Positions 52,186-61,332 of a DNA stretch of 64,000 nucleotides are shown piece by piece. Position 1 is the first letter of the stretch, and each line of letters opens with the position of its first letter. A model generated the notes under the pieces. It was not told the DNA's origin. It saw only the letters and a list, made by a program, of their open reading frames with translations, and did not search any database. The stretch comes from HGM04593 sp045646845. Lineage in GTDB: Bacteria; Bacteroidota; Bacteroidia; Bacteroidales; Bacteroidaceae. A program made the translations under genes and the position numbers. The stretch is from NCBI GenBank assembly GCA_045646845.1, contig JAZRLO010000007.1, forward strand, positions 124,001 to 188,000. Direction: 5' to 3'.

Positions 52186-52884
52186 ATGGCAACAGAACGC
52201 ATTTTGATTGTGGACGACGAGGAGACCCTGTGCGAGGTCCTCAAGCTGAACCTGGAGAATGAAGGTTATGATGTGGATATTGCCTTGAGTGCAGAAGAGG
52301 CATTGACCTATAATCTGCAAGACTATTCTTTGATTCTTCTGGATATAATGATGGGTGAGATAAGTGGTATAAAGATGGCAAGAATGCTGAAAGCTGATGT
52401 AACAACTGCCGATATACCCATTATATTCTGTACGGCACGCGATACTGAGGATGATATGGTCATTGGGCTGAACATCGGTGCTGATGATTATATTATGAAA
52501 CCCTATACCATTCGTAATGTGATTGCACGTGTCAAGAGTGTTCTGCGCCGTACATCATTACATAAATTGGCTGCAAAACCTACAGAGAAGCCCAATGTCT
52601 TGCAAATTGAAGGGCTGAAGCTGGACCTTGAATTCAAGCGTTGTACGGTAGATGGCGAGGAGGTAAAACTCGCCCGTAAGGAGTTTGAGCTATTGGTATA
52701 TTTGGTGTTGCATCGTGGAAAAATCTGTTCGCGCGAACAGATTTTGAGTAGTGTATGGAGCGATGAGGTAGTTGTGTTAGACCGTACTATCGATGTCAAT
52801 ATCACTCGCTTGCGATCTAAAATCGGAGCGTACGGCTCGTATATTGTAACACGTTCAGGATTTGGCTATGGCTTCCGAGATTAA
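52186..52884 (+). CDS. PhoB-like OmpR-family response regulator
   Basis: 232 residues from ATG 52186 (MATERILIVDDEETLCEVL). The receiver has the acidic pair DDE, phospho-acceptor Asp in LILLDIMMGE, Thr in FCTARDTED and Lys in IMKPYTI; the C-terminal winged helix (about 135-232) has KEFELLVYLVLHRGKICSRE and the recognition helix region VVLDRTIDVNITRLRSKIG. It would bind direct repeats as a dimer. Divergence from a porin-pst operon makes phosphate starvation control likely. It overlaps the kinase gene by 17 bases. Confidence 0.9.
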   Translation: MATERILIVDDEETLCEVLKLNLENEGYDVDIALSAEEALTYNLQDYSLILLDIMMGEISGIKMARMLKADVTTADIPIIFCTARDTEDDMVIGLNIGADDYIMKPYTIRNVIARVKSVLRRTSLHKLAAKPTEKPNVLQIEGLKLDLEFKRCTVDGEEVKLARKEFELLVYLVLHRGKICSREQILSSVWSDEVVVLDRTIDVNITRLRSKIGAYGSYIVTRSGFGYGFRD

Positions 52885-54163
52885 AATATCGTTTCACAAA
52901 CAGCTGTTCTTACAGCTGATCATATTTTCGTGGGCAATTGTACTCTGTTTTATCGGATTCCAGTATCAGCGTGAGAAAGAGTATAAATCGGAGTTTCTTA
53001 ATGCGCAGCTCCAGCAATACAACCGTCATTTGCTCGATACGGTTGAAGAAGGTTTGCCTTATGAGGATTATATTGCAAACCACGACAAACCTTTTGATGA
53101 ACTGAGAATATCCATTATCGCTCTTTCCGGTGCAGTAGTTTACGACAATACCATATCGCCCGACTCGCTCGATAACCACCGGTATCGCCCGGAAGTAGCT
53201 AATGCTTTGGAAAAGGGTGAGGGATATAATATCAGCCGGCAATCGGCAAGCGATGGGCGCGATTATTTCTACTCTGCGACACGAGGTGATAGGGTCATTG
53301 TCCGCACTGCCATTCCATATTCAAATACGTTGAGAGATTTGCTTGAGGCCGATTGGTCCTTTCTTCTGGTTATGATTTCCATTAGCTTGGCTATGAGTAT
53401 ATTGGCATATTTTACCACCCGTAAACTCGGCAAGGATATTGAGCGTGTCAACCGCTATGAGGCAGAGCAGGAGAGAAACCGTATAAAGCGGCAGCTTACA
53501 AACAATATAAACCATGAACTGAAGACTCCTGTAGCATCCATTCAGGTCTGTCTTGAAACATTATTGTCGGGGATTGCGTTGAGCGAGGAGAAACGACAAG
53601 AACTTATCGGACGTTGCTATACACACAATGAACGTTTGCGCCGCCTCTTGAATGAGGTATCGCTCATTACCCGAATGGAAGACGGAAGTGCACTCATCAG
53701 CAAGGAAAATGTTGCTGTCAACGAAATAATAAATGAGATTGCCGAGAGCTTGAATGTGATGCCTGAAGAAGAACGTCTGACACTGCATACCGATTTTGAC
53801 GAGCTGGTTGAAATAGATGGAAATGCGTCCTTGATCGGCTCGATTTTTAGTAATCTTACAGAAAATGCCATTGCCTATTCCGAAGGTAAGAATATCTATA
53901 TTACCCTGCTCGAAAACTCGAAAGAGAGGGTGTCTGTCCGCTTTGAAGATGACGGCAAGGGTGTCCGTAGTGAGCAATTGCCGCTTCTCTTTGAACGATT
54001 CTATCGTGTTGATAAGGGCCGTTCTCGCCAAAAGGGCGGCACGGGGCTGGGCCTTGCCATAGTAAAACATGCCGTTCAGTTCCACGGGGGCACAATAAAT
54101 GTATCTAATCGCCCCGGCGGAGGCCTTAGGTTTGAGTTCTCTTTATGCAAGCACAAAGATTAG
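52868..54163 (+). CDS. PhoR-like sensor histidine kinase
   Basis: 431 residues from ATG 52868, inside the end of the regulator gene. A first helix (LFLQLIIFSWAIVLCFIGFQY), a periplasmic domain of about 120 residues and a second helix (FLLVMISISLAMSILAYF) precede HisKA with NNINHELKTPVASIQ (phospho-acceptor His) and an ATPase domain with N box NLTENAIAYSEG, G1 FEDDGKGV, and G2 GGTGLGLAIVKHAVQFHGG. Unlike E. coli PhoR it has a real periplasmic sensor domain, so it might sense its signal directly instead of through PhoU; that fits the lack of phoU here but is inference. Confidence 0.9.
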   Translation: MASEIKISFHKQLFLQLIIFSWAIVLCFIGFQYQREKEYKSEFLNAQLQQYNRHLLDTVEEGLPYEDYIANHDKPFDELRISIIALSGAVVYDNTISPDSLDNHRYRPEVANALEKGEGYNISRQSASDGRDYFYSATRGDRVIVRTAIPYSNTLRDLLEADWSFLLVMISISLAMSILAYFTTRKLGKDIERVNRYEAEQERNRIKRQLTNNINHELKTPVASIQVCLETLLSGIALSEEKRQELIGRCYTHNERLRRLLNEVSLITRMEDGSALISKENVAVNEIINEIAESLNVMPEEERLTLHTDFDELVEIDGNASLIGSIFSNLTENAIAYSEGKNIYITLLENSKERVSVRFEDDGKGVRSEQLPLLFERFYRVDKGRSRQKGGTGLGLAIVKHAVQFHGGTINVSNRPGGGLRFEFSLCKHKD

Positions 54164-54223
54164 AAACCGGTATTTCTTATGAAGGCGACAATTGGATGCA
54201 ACTGCTATTAAGCTTTTTAAGTT

Positions 54224-55057
54224 CTACTTTTTAGCAGCTCTTATGCCCTTTATCATGAAATATGCTCCTGTAATTATCAGCGGTATGCTCAATATCTGTC
54301 CCATATTTATAAACATACCCTTCTCGAACTCTACCTGTTCCACCTTTATGTACTCCACAAAGAACCTGAAAGTGAATATGGTGAAAAGTGTTACTCCGGA
54401 GAAGAGTCCCGAACCTAATTTATCTTTGTATTTTGTGTAAAGAAGAATTACTATTACAAAGACAATGAGGTATGCTATGGCTTCATAGAGCTGGGCAGGG
54501 TGGTGCGGTTCCGAAAGTCCGGCGTTCACGAATATCACGCCCCATGGTGCATCAGTTGCGGTACCAATGATTTCGCTGTTCATGAAGTTTCCGAAGCGTA
54601 CCATTGCCGCGAATATGGGCGAGGCTACACCCAAACAGTCCAGAACTTTAAGAAACGGGACTTTTGTCTTCTTTATGTACAGTGCAAGTGCTACGATGAC
54701 ACCTATTATACCTCCGTGGCTCGCGAGTCCGGCATATCCTGTGAATGTCCATGACCCGTTGATTTCCTTGATTGGCAGCAACATCTCTATAGGGTTCGAC
54801 AGGTAGTATCCCGGCTCGTAGAACAGGCAGTGCCCAAGACGTGCTCCAATGAGTATTCCAAGAAAGCAGTAAATGAAAAGCGGATCGAACTTCTCTTCCG
54901 GAATATTGTCGTTACTGTACAGTTTCTTTACTATAAAGTATGAAACGGCAAGGCCTACCATCCAGCAGATTGCATAGTATCTTATCTCGAAACTCCCGAG
55001 AGAGAACGGACTTTGTGCCGGGTCCCAGACTATAGCTGCGTTCAAAATGTTGTGCAT
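54224..55057 (-). CDS. lgt: Prolipoprotein diacylglyceryl transferase
   Basis: 277 residues, seven transmembrane helices. It has the family signature GYAGLASHGGIIGVIVALALY with the essential His, GARLGHCLFYEPGYYL, RFGNFMNSEIIGTATDAPWGV (Arg and Asn of the Lgt signature) and HHPAQLYEA. It attaches diacylglycerol from phosphatidylglycerol to the lipobox cysteine of lipoproteins such as PstS encoded nearby. It lies 5 bases after ychF on the same strand. Confidence 0.96.
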   Translation of the reverse strand: MHNILNAAIVWDPAQSPFSLGSFEIRYYAICWMVGLAVSYFIVKKLYSNDNIPEEKFDPLFIYCFLGILIGARLGHCLFYEPGYYLSNPIEMLLPIKEINGSWTFTGYAGLASHGGIIGVIVALALYIKKTKVPFLKVLDCLGVASPIFAAMVRFGNFMNSEIIGTATDAPWGVIFVNAGLSEPHHPAQLYEAIAYLIVFVIVILLYTKYKDKLGSGLFSGVTLFTIFTFRFFVEYIKVEQVEFEKGMFINMGQILSIPLIITGAYFMIKGIRAAKK

Positions 55058-55062
55058 GACCG

Positions 55063-56166
55063 TTATACGTTAAAGCGGAAGTGCATTATGTCTCCGTCCT
55101 GTACAACATACTCCTTACCTTCTACACCCATCTTTCCGGCCTCCTTGACTGCGGCCTCGGAGCCGAGCGCGATGTAGTCGTCGTACTTGATGACCTCAGC
55201 GCGGATAAAACCCTTTTCAAAGTCAGTATGTATCACGCCTGCGCACTGGGGAGCTTTCCATCCTTTGCGGAATGTCCATGCCTTTACCTCCATTTCGCCT
55301 GCTGTGATGAATGTCTGCAGGTTAAGAAGGCTGTATATGGCCTTTATAAGGCGGTCGCAGCCGGACTCCTTGAGACCCATATCCTCGAGGAACATCTGTT
55401 TCTCCTCATAGCTTTCGAGCTCGGCTATGTCGGCTTCGGTCTGTGCCGAAATTATGAGAAGTTCCGCATTTTCATCTTTTGTGGCTTCGCGTACGGCCTC
55501 GACATATTTGTTTCCGTTTGCAGCCGACGTGTCATCCACGTTGCATACATAAAGCACAGGCTTCGCTGTGAGCAGGAAAAGGTTCTTGGCGATAACTTGT
55601 TCATCCTCGGTCTCGAAAGTCACTGTACGGGCCGATTTTCCGGCCTCCAGAGCCTCTTTGTACCGCATAAGTACATCGTATTCGAGTTTTGCCTGCTTGT
55701 CGCCGCCTACACGTGCCTGTTTCTCTACGCGCTTTATGCGGTTTTCAATGGTCTCAAGATCTTTGAACTGCAGCTCAAGGTCAATGATTTCCTTGTCGCG
55801 GACGGGGTTCACCGATCCGTCAACGTGTACAATGTTGTCGTTGTCGAAGCAGCGCAGAACGTGTATTATGGCATCGGTCTCGCGTATGTTGCCCAGGAAC
55901 TGGTTGCCCAATCCCTCTCCCTTGCTTGCACCCTTTACGAGTCCTGCGATGTCAACGATGTCGCAAGTTGCCGGAACAATGCGTCCCGGGTGTACAAGTT
56001 CAGCCAGTTTGTTGAGTCGTTCATCGGGAACGGTTATCTGTCCCAACTGCGCGTCGATTGTACAGAAAGGGAAGTTCGCTGCCTGAGCCTTCGCGCTCGA
56101 GAGGCAGTTGAAAAGTGTAGATTTTCCTACGTTGGGCAAGCCAACAATACCTGCTTTCAAAGCCAT
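55063..56166 (-). CDS. ychF: Redox-responsive ATPase/GTPase YchF
   Basis: 367 residues starting MALKAGIVGLPNVGKSTLFN at 56166; a 45-residue longer frame lacks family similarity. The Obg-like G domain has GLPNVGKS (G1), FPFCTID, DIAGLVKGASKGEGLGNQFL (G3), and NVDD where GTPases have NKxD, which explains ATP preference. A coiled coil lies at about 130-200, and a C-terminal TGS domain holds AWTFRKGWKAPQCAGVIHTDFEKGFI and VQDGDIMHFRF. YchF binds ribosomes and affects stress responses. Co-transcription with lgt is likely. Confidence 0.96.
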   Translation of the reverse strand: MALKAGIVGLPNVGKSTLFNCLSSAKAQAANFPFCTIDAQLGQITVPDERLNKLAELVHPGRIVPATCDIVDIAGLVKGASKGEGLGNQFLGNIRETDAIIHVLRCFDNDNIVHVDGSVNPVRDKEIIDLELQFKDLETIENRIKRVEKQARVGGDKQAKLEYDVLMRYKEALEAGKSARTVTFETEDEQVIAKNLFLLTAKPVLYVCNVDDTSAANGNKYVEAVREATKDENAELLIISAQTEADIAELESYEEKQMFLEDMGLKESGCDRLIKAIYSLLNLQTFITAGEMEVKAWTFRKGWKAPQCAGVIHTDFEKGFIRAEVIKYDDYIALGSEAAVKEAGKMGVEGKEYVVQDGDIMHFRFNV

Positions 56167-56264
56167 ATGATGTAATTGTTTATTGTTTGTTCTTAATTTT
56201 CCGTCCGCAAAGATAGTGAATAATTCTGTTTTTGCGGCAACAGTTCCGCATATAGTGGATAATC

Positions 56265-57314
56265 TCACTCCATGCGGAGCAGTTTGCAGCACCATTTCCA
56301 TGCCACTATCCTTATCTGGTCGAGCAGCACGCAGATAAGATATACAGATATTATATATACTGTTATGGCAGCCGCGTATATGATGCCGTCAAACTCGTTG
56401 TATATATATCTTGCATATCTCAGAAAGTAGATGACCACAACCGGGTGTATGTGTATTAGATAAACGGGGAAAGCCGATGCGGCCATTCTGTTTATAACTG
56501 TATTGTTCTTTATCTTTGTTTTGGTGAATGCTATGAAAAGGCTTACCGCTCCTGCTATTGCGAAGGGTGATATGTACGATATTATGAACCAGTTGTTCAC
56601 GTGCGGCAGTATGTAGTGCGAATCGACATATCTGTATGCAAGGAAAGCGCATGCTCCGGCCGTTATACCCATCAAAAGGTATATTGTAAAGTAGATTGCA
56701 GGGCCCTTTCTGAACATCTCTCCCGAGTATCGCCTTATGTAATTTCCTATAAGGTAAAGTCCCATGAAAGATATTACAGAATATCCGTTTATAAACATGT
56801 TCCAGTAGGGTTCTACGTAACCGAACATAGTCTGTACGGCAAGGAAGCATATGATGAACCTTCCAAGGCTCTTTTTGTCTGCCTTTTCAATGAATGCGTT
56901 GAGTAGGGGAGAGAAGAGCACTAACATAAGGTATGCAGGAACGAACCAGTAACCGCTTCCCGGAACAATCATCTTCTGGAGAAGGTTGAAGTCGAGGCTG
57001 TATCTCCCGTCTATAATGCCGACCGTATATAACGTTATCTGCCAGAACAGTATGGTGAAAAGCAGCCCAAGAAGACTTTTTCTCTTGATTTTTATTCCGA
57101 AATATCCCGATATCAGAACGTAGAGGTTGACACATACGATACAGAGTGACTCCAATTCCATTCTCACGAGCGAAGTAAATGGGTCGGTTGCCGTATCGGA
57201 GATGGTTACTTTCCCAAGCGCAAGGTAATTCACGTGCAGGCCAAGTACCAGCAGCATCGATACTATGCGCAGCAGTTCAATATTGGAGTCACGGCTTTTT
57301 GTCTTTGTACTCAT
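56265..57314 (-). CDS. Acyltransferase 3 family membrane protein
   Basis: 349 residues with about ten hydrophobic segments. The beginning, SRDSNIELLRIVSMLLVLGLHVNYLAL, carries the R-(x)n-H pattern at the first helix of acyltransferase 3 proteins, and YWFVPAYLMLVLFSPLLNAFIEKAD follows. These enzymes put acetyl or other acyl groups on surface polysaccharides or peptidoglycan at the membrane. No glycan cluster is adjacent and the substrate is open. It is 21 bases downstream of polA on the same strand and may be co-transcribed. Confidence 0.88.
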   Translation of the reverse strand: MSTKTKSRDSNIELLRIVSMLLVLGLHVNYLALGKVTISDTATDPFTSLVRMELESLCIVCVNLYVLISGYFGIKIKRKSLLGLLFTILFWQITLYTVGIIDGRYSLDFNLLQKMIVPGSGYWFVPAYLMLVLFSPLLNAFIEKADKKSLGRFIICFLAVQTMFGYVEPYWNMFINGYSVISFMGLYLIGNYIRRYSGEMFRKGPAIYFTIYLLMGITAGACAFLAYRYVDSHYILPHVNNWFIISYISPFAIAGAVSLFIAFTKTKIKNNTVINRMAASAFPVYLIHIHPVVVIYFLRYARYIYNEFDGIIYAAAITVYIISVYLICVLLDQIRIVAWKWCCKLLRME

Positions 57315-57335
57315 GTCGGTGTCATTTTATACGGT

Positions 57336-60167
57336 TCAATGTGCTTCGAGCCAGTTTTTACCCCAGCCGTAATCGGCTATAAGGGGAACCTTCATTGAAA
57401 ATGCGTTCTGCATCTCCTCGACTACCAGTCTCTGCATAGCATCCTTCTCCTCGGGGAGTATGTTGAAATTGAGTTCGTCATGTACCTGCAATATCATTGT
57501 AGAGCGCATGTTCTCTCTCTTCATTCTGCGGTATATGTTTACCATTGCAACCTTTATTATATCGGCCGCGCTTCCCTGTATCGGTGCGTTCACGGCATTC
57601 CTTTCGGCATATCCGCGTACTACGGCATTGTGCGAGTTTATATCAGGTAGGTATCTTTTACGGTGGAACATGGTCTCAACATATCCGTTCGCCTTTGCCT
57701 CCTGTTTGCACTTTTCAATGTACTGTTCCACTCCGCTGTAAGTAGCGAAATAGTTCTCTATCAACTCTTTTGCTTCTCGACGGTCAACATTCATGCGTTC
57801 GGCAAGCCCGAAGACGGATATTCCGTATATTATGCCGAAATTGGCTACTTTTGCTTTCCGGCGTTCATCCTTCGTAACCTCTTCTATAGGCTTTTTATAT
57901 ACTTTAGCAGCTGTGGCCGCATGAATGTCATGGCCGCTGCAGAAGTCATCTATCATGTTCCTGTCACCGCTAAGATGTGCCATTATTCGTAGCTCTATCT
58001 GTGAATAATCGACCGAAAGGAACAGGCATCCGTCATCGGGGACGAATGCTTTGCGTACCTCCTTGCCGTCCTCGTCGCGGATAGGAATGTTCTGAAGGTT
58101 GGGATTGCTTGAACTGAGTCTTCCCGTTGCGGTCACAGTCTGGTTGTACGAGGTGTGTATCTTTCCTGTTTTTGGCTTTACAAGAGCCGGAAGTGCATCG
58201 ACATATGTACTCAGAAGCTTTTTCAATCCGCGGAACTGCAGAATGTCTTTCACGATAGGGTGGCGGTTCTGTAGCTGCGCAAGTACCTCTTCCGATGTCA
58301 CGAACTGTCCTGTCTTAGTCTTTTTGGGCTTATCTACAATCTTCAGTTTGCCGAACAGGATTTCTCCCACCTGCTTGGGCGAGGCTATGTTGAACGGTTC
58401 GCCCGCGAGTGAGTATATCTCTTCCTCAATGTCGGCAAGTCTTTTGCTGAACAGTGCCGATGTCTCTTTAAGTGCGCCGGTGTCTATTCGGGCACCGTTG
58501 CGTTCCATATATGCGAGTACGGGAACGAGTGGCATCTCTATTTCGTAGAAAAGTTCCTCCATTCCCTCTTTCTTCAGTTCTTCCTGAAGAATGTTCTTCA
58601 ATTTCAGTGTCACGTCCGCATCTTCGCAGGCATAGTCGCAAACAAGTTCAGGCGGAACGTCACGCATGTTCTTCTGGCTCCTTCCCTTTTCTCCAATCAG
58701 TTCCTCTATCTTTATGGTGTCATAGCCGAGGTATATTTCGGCGAGGTAGTCCATCCCGTGGTAAAGTTCCGGTTGCAGTACGTAGTGTGCTATCATCGTG
58801 TCGAAGAGTTTGCCTTTTACTTCGACTCCGTAGTTGGCGAGTACCGTAATGTCGTACTTCATGTTCTGTCCTATCTTCTCGCTCTCCTCATTTTCGAAAA
58901 GTTCCTTAAGAATTTTGAGTCTTGCTGTAACTTTCTCTTTTTCGGGCGGCATTGGTATGTAGAATGCCTCTCCCTCTTTGACGGAAAGGCTCAAACCTAC
59001 CATTTCAGCCTCCAAAGCGTCGGTACTTGTCGTTTCTGTGTCGAAACACACAGAATTGCAATTTTTTACAGCAGAAACCAAAGAGGTTATATCTTCCTCT
59101 GTTTCAATGAGTTTATAGGTGTGTGGCACCTCTTTTAACGTCAAATGGCTCGATTTTTTTTCATCACCTGTATATTCGGTCGGAAAAAAATCAAAGAGAG
59201 AGCCTTGAAGAGCGTCCTGTTTTTTCTCTTTTCTGCTGCTGCTCTGAGTTGCCGGTGCCGCAACTTGAACCGGGTCTCCGAAAAGTGAAGGAGCGAAGTT
59301 TGCCTTCTTCACTCTCTCCTTCAATGAGCGCAGTTCATAAAAGTCGAGCAGGGCGGTGAGCTTCTCCTCGTCGGGTGTCTCTCTTTTCATGGAGTCCATG
59401 TCAAGTTCGATGGGAACATCGGTCTTTATTGTCGCAAGGAATTTGCTGAAAAGAATCTTCTCTTTGTTTTCCTCGACTTTGGTCTTCAGTGCGCCTTTCA
59501 GTTCGTCGGTGTTTTCGAGCATCTTCTCTATGCTGCCGAACTGGGCTATCAGTTTCTGTGCGGTCTTCTCTCCAACACCGGGGCATCCGGGTATGTTGTC
59601 GCTCGCATCGCCCATCAGTCCCAAAAGGTCTATCACCTGCAGTGTGTTCTCTATTCCGAATTTCTCCTTGACGCGTTCGACGCCCATTACCTCGAACTCC
59701 TTGTCCCCGTATTTGGGACGGTATATGAAGGTAGTTTCCGAAACAAGCTGTCCGTAGTCCTTGTCGGGTGTCATCATATATGTGACAATTCCCCTTTTCT
59801 CCGCCTGTTTTGCGAGTGTACCTATAACATCGTCAGCCTCATACCCCGAAACCTCGAATATGGGGATATTATAGGCTTTTATGAACTCTTTTATCACGGG
59901 GACCGATTCCCTTATTACTTCAGGGGTCTCCTCGCGCTGTGCCTTGTACTGTTCATACGCTTCATGACGGAATGTAGGTCCTTTGGGGTCGAACGCAATT
60001 CCTATGTGTGTCGGGTTCTCCTTCTTCAAAACATCCTCCAGAGTGTTTATGAAGCCCAGGATGGCCGACGTGTTGAATCCCTTTGAGTTTATCCTGGGGT
60101 TCTTTATAAAAGCGTAATATGCACGGTATATAAGTGCATAGGCATCGAGTAAAAAGAGTTTTTCCAT
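57336..60167 (-). CDS. polA: DNA polymerase I
   Basis: 943 residues with all three domains. The 5'-nuclease (1-290) has LLDAYALIYRAYYAF, SGYEADDVIGTLA, TPDKDYGQLV and GDASDNIPGCPGVGEKTA. The 3'-5' exonuclease (about 350-535) keeps its metal residues in CFDTETTSTD, GQNMKYDITVL and YACEDADVTLKL, so proofreading is likely intact. The polymerase (about 560-943) has LSVDYSQIELR (motif A), RRKAKVANFGIIYG (motif B) and LQVHDELNF (motif C). It fills repair gaps and removes RNA primers. It diverges from the polyprenyl synthase gene across a 123-base gap. Confidence 0.98.
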   Translation of the reverse strand: MEKLFLLDAYALIYRAYYAFIKNPRINSKGFNTSAILGFINTLEDVLKKENPTHIGIAFDPKGPTFRHEAYEQYKAQREETPEVIRESVPVIKEFIKAYNIPIFEVSGYEADDVIGTLAKQAEKRGIVTYMMTPDKDYGQLVSETTFIYRPKYGDKEFEVMGVERVKEKFGIENTLQVIDLLGLMGDASDNIPGCPGVGEKTAQKLIAQFGSIEKMLENTDELKGALKTKVEENKEKILFSKFLATIKTDVPIELDMDSMKRETPDEEKLTALLDFYELRSLKERVKKANFAPSLFGDPVQVAAPATQSSSRKEKKQDALQGSLFDFFPTEYTGDEKKSSHLTLKEVPHTYKLIETEEDITSLVSAVKNCNSVCFDTETTSTDALEAEMVGLSLSVKEGEAFYIPMPPEKEKVTARLKILKELFENEESEKIGQNMKYDITVLANYGVEVKGKLFDTMIAHYVLQPELYHGMDYLAEIYLGYDTIKIEELIGEKGRSQKNMRDVPPELVCDYACEDADVTLKLKNILQEELKKEGMEELFYEIEMPLVPVLAYMERNGARIDTGALKETSALFSKRLADIEEEIYSLAGEPFNIASPKQVGEILFGKLKIVDKPKKTKTGQFVTSEEVLAQLQNRHPIVKDILQFRGLKKLLSTYVDALPALVKPKTGKIHTSYNQTVTATGRLSSSNPNLQNIPIRDEDGKEVRKAFVPDDGCLFLSVDYSQIELRIMAHLSGDRNMIDDFCSGHDIHAATAAKVYKKPIEEVTKDERRKAKVANFGIIYGISVFGLAERMNVDRREAKELIENYFATYSGVEQYIEKCKQEAKANGYVETMFHRKRYLPDINSHNAVVRGYAERNAVNAPIQGSAADIIKVAMVNIYRRMKRENMRSTMILQVHDELNFNILPEEKDAMQRLVVEEMQNAFSMKVPLIADYGWGKNWLEAH

Positions 60168-60205
60168 TTTTAATAAATAGTAAGTGATTGTAAAAATACA
60201 TAAAA

Positions 60206-60239
60206 TTTGCCACTATCCATATTCTTTTTATTACTTTTG
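60206..60239 (+). promoter_or_regulatory. Promoter of the polyprenyl synthase gene
   Basis: TTTG at 60206-60209 and TACTTTTG at 60232-60239, separated by 22 bases, fit the Bacteroidetes consensus with slightly long spacing. The -7 element ends 51 bases before the ATG at 60291. Confidence 0.6.
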
Positions 60240-60290
60240 TGTTCAGTTGTTCAATCATGACCAGTTTCTGGTTTTTCTTATTTGGAGAAG

Positions 60291-61265
60291 ATGGATATGC
60301 TGACAGTCATTAAAGCACCGATAGAGAAAGAGTCCGCTGCTTTCAACGAGTATTTCAAAGGGCAGCTCAAGAGCGATGTCGCTCTTTTGGATGCCGCTTT
60401 GCGCCATGTTGCCGACGGTGTCGGCAAGATGATGCGTCCCATGCTTGTCATGCTTGTCGCAAAATCGGTGGATGCCGTCAACGAGAGGACATTTGCTGCC
60501 GCATCGGCAATGGAGCTGCTTCATACGGCAAGCCTTGTGCATGATGATGTGCTTGACGAGAGCGACAAACGCCGCGGACTCCAGTCTTTGAACGTCAAAT
60601 TCAACAATAATGTTGCGGTGCTTACTGGCGATTATCTTCTTTCACAGTCTCTGTGCAATGCTGCCGGTACGGGTGATTGCCGCATGGTGAACGAACTTGC
60701 GAACCTGAGCAAGTCGCTTGCCGGGGGTGAGATTATGCAGCTTGAACTTATGCGCAGCGGTGAGTATTGCGAGGAGAATTATCTCAAAGTCATAGACAAG
60801 AAGACTGCCTCACTGTTCGTCTGCAGTTGTGTCTGTGGTGCTTATTCGGCTGGCGGCAGCGAAGAGCTTGCAGCACAGTTCGCAGAGTTCGGCAGGAATG
60901 TCGGTCTCTGTTTTCAGATAAAGGATGACATCTTCGACTATTATAACGGGGATATCGGCAAGCCTACGGGCAGTGACATGCGCGAGGGCAAGATAACTCT
61001 TCCTGCACTCTATGTCCTGCGCGAAAGTAGCAATCCTCTTCTTGTTCCTATAAAAGAGAAGCTTTCCAAAGGAACAATCCTCGATGAAAAGGAGATTGAA
61101 TCATTGATAAGAATATCGGTAGAGGAGGGTGGTATCGAGTATGCCAAGGAGCGCATCATGCATTACAGGTCAAAAGCTGTCGGGTCGCTTCCTTCAGGTA
61201 TTCAGCCCGAACTGAAAGAGTCTCTTCTGGCGTTTCTTGAATATGCCATTTCGCGAGATAAGTGA
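60291..61265 (+). CDS. Trans-isoprenyl (polyprenyl) diphosphate synthase
   Basis: 324 residues from ATG 60291 (MDMLTVIKAPIEKESAAFNE); an in-frame TTG lies three codons earlier. The first aspartate-rich motif is LVHDDVLDESDKRRG and the second FQIKDDIFDYYNGDIGKP, with GKMMRPMLVML before them for binding isopentenyl diphosphate. It condenses isopentenyl units to a long-chain diphosphate, probably the octaprenyl-type side chain of menaquinone (IspB-like) judging from length and the small residues ahead of the first motif. Chain length is inference. Confidence 0.92.
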   Translation: MDMLTVIKAPIEKESAAFNEYFKGQLKSDVALLDAALRHVADGVGKMMRPMLVMLVAKSVDAVNERTFAAASAMELLHTASLVHDDVLDESDKRRGLQSLNVKFNNNVAVLTGDYLLSQSLCNAAGTGDCRMVNELANLSKSLAGGEIMQLELMRSGEYCEENYLKVIDKKTASLFVCSCVCGAYSAGGSEELAAQFAEFGRNVGLCFQIKDDIFDYYNGDIGKPTGSDMREGKITLPALYVLRESSNPLLVPIKEKLSKGTILDEKEIESLIRISVEEGGIEYAKERIMHYRSKAVGSLPSGIQPELKESLLAFLEYAISRDK

Positions 61266-61277
61266 CACTTATATATG

Positions 61278-61320
61278 AAACCACCGGCAGGTCTGTCATG
61301 CAGCCTGCCGGTGGTTTTTT
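61278..61320. terminator. Strong terminator between polyprenyl synthase gene and deoC
   Basis: A 14-bp perfect stem (61278-61291 with 61304-61317, AAACCACCGGCAGG/CCTGCCGGTGGTTT) with a 12-base loop runs into a T stretch. It can serve the + strand gene and, less strongly, the convergent deoC. Confidence 0.9.
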
Positions 61321-61332
61321 TCTGTATCGGAA

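Noticed and set aside
55081..56175. A 364-codon + strand frame opposite ychF
   Set aside because: An antisense shadow of ychF. The product has no signal, motif or family similarity.
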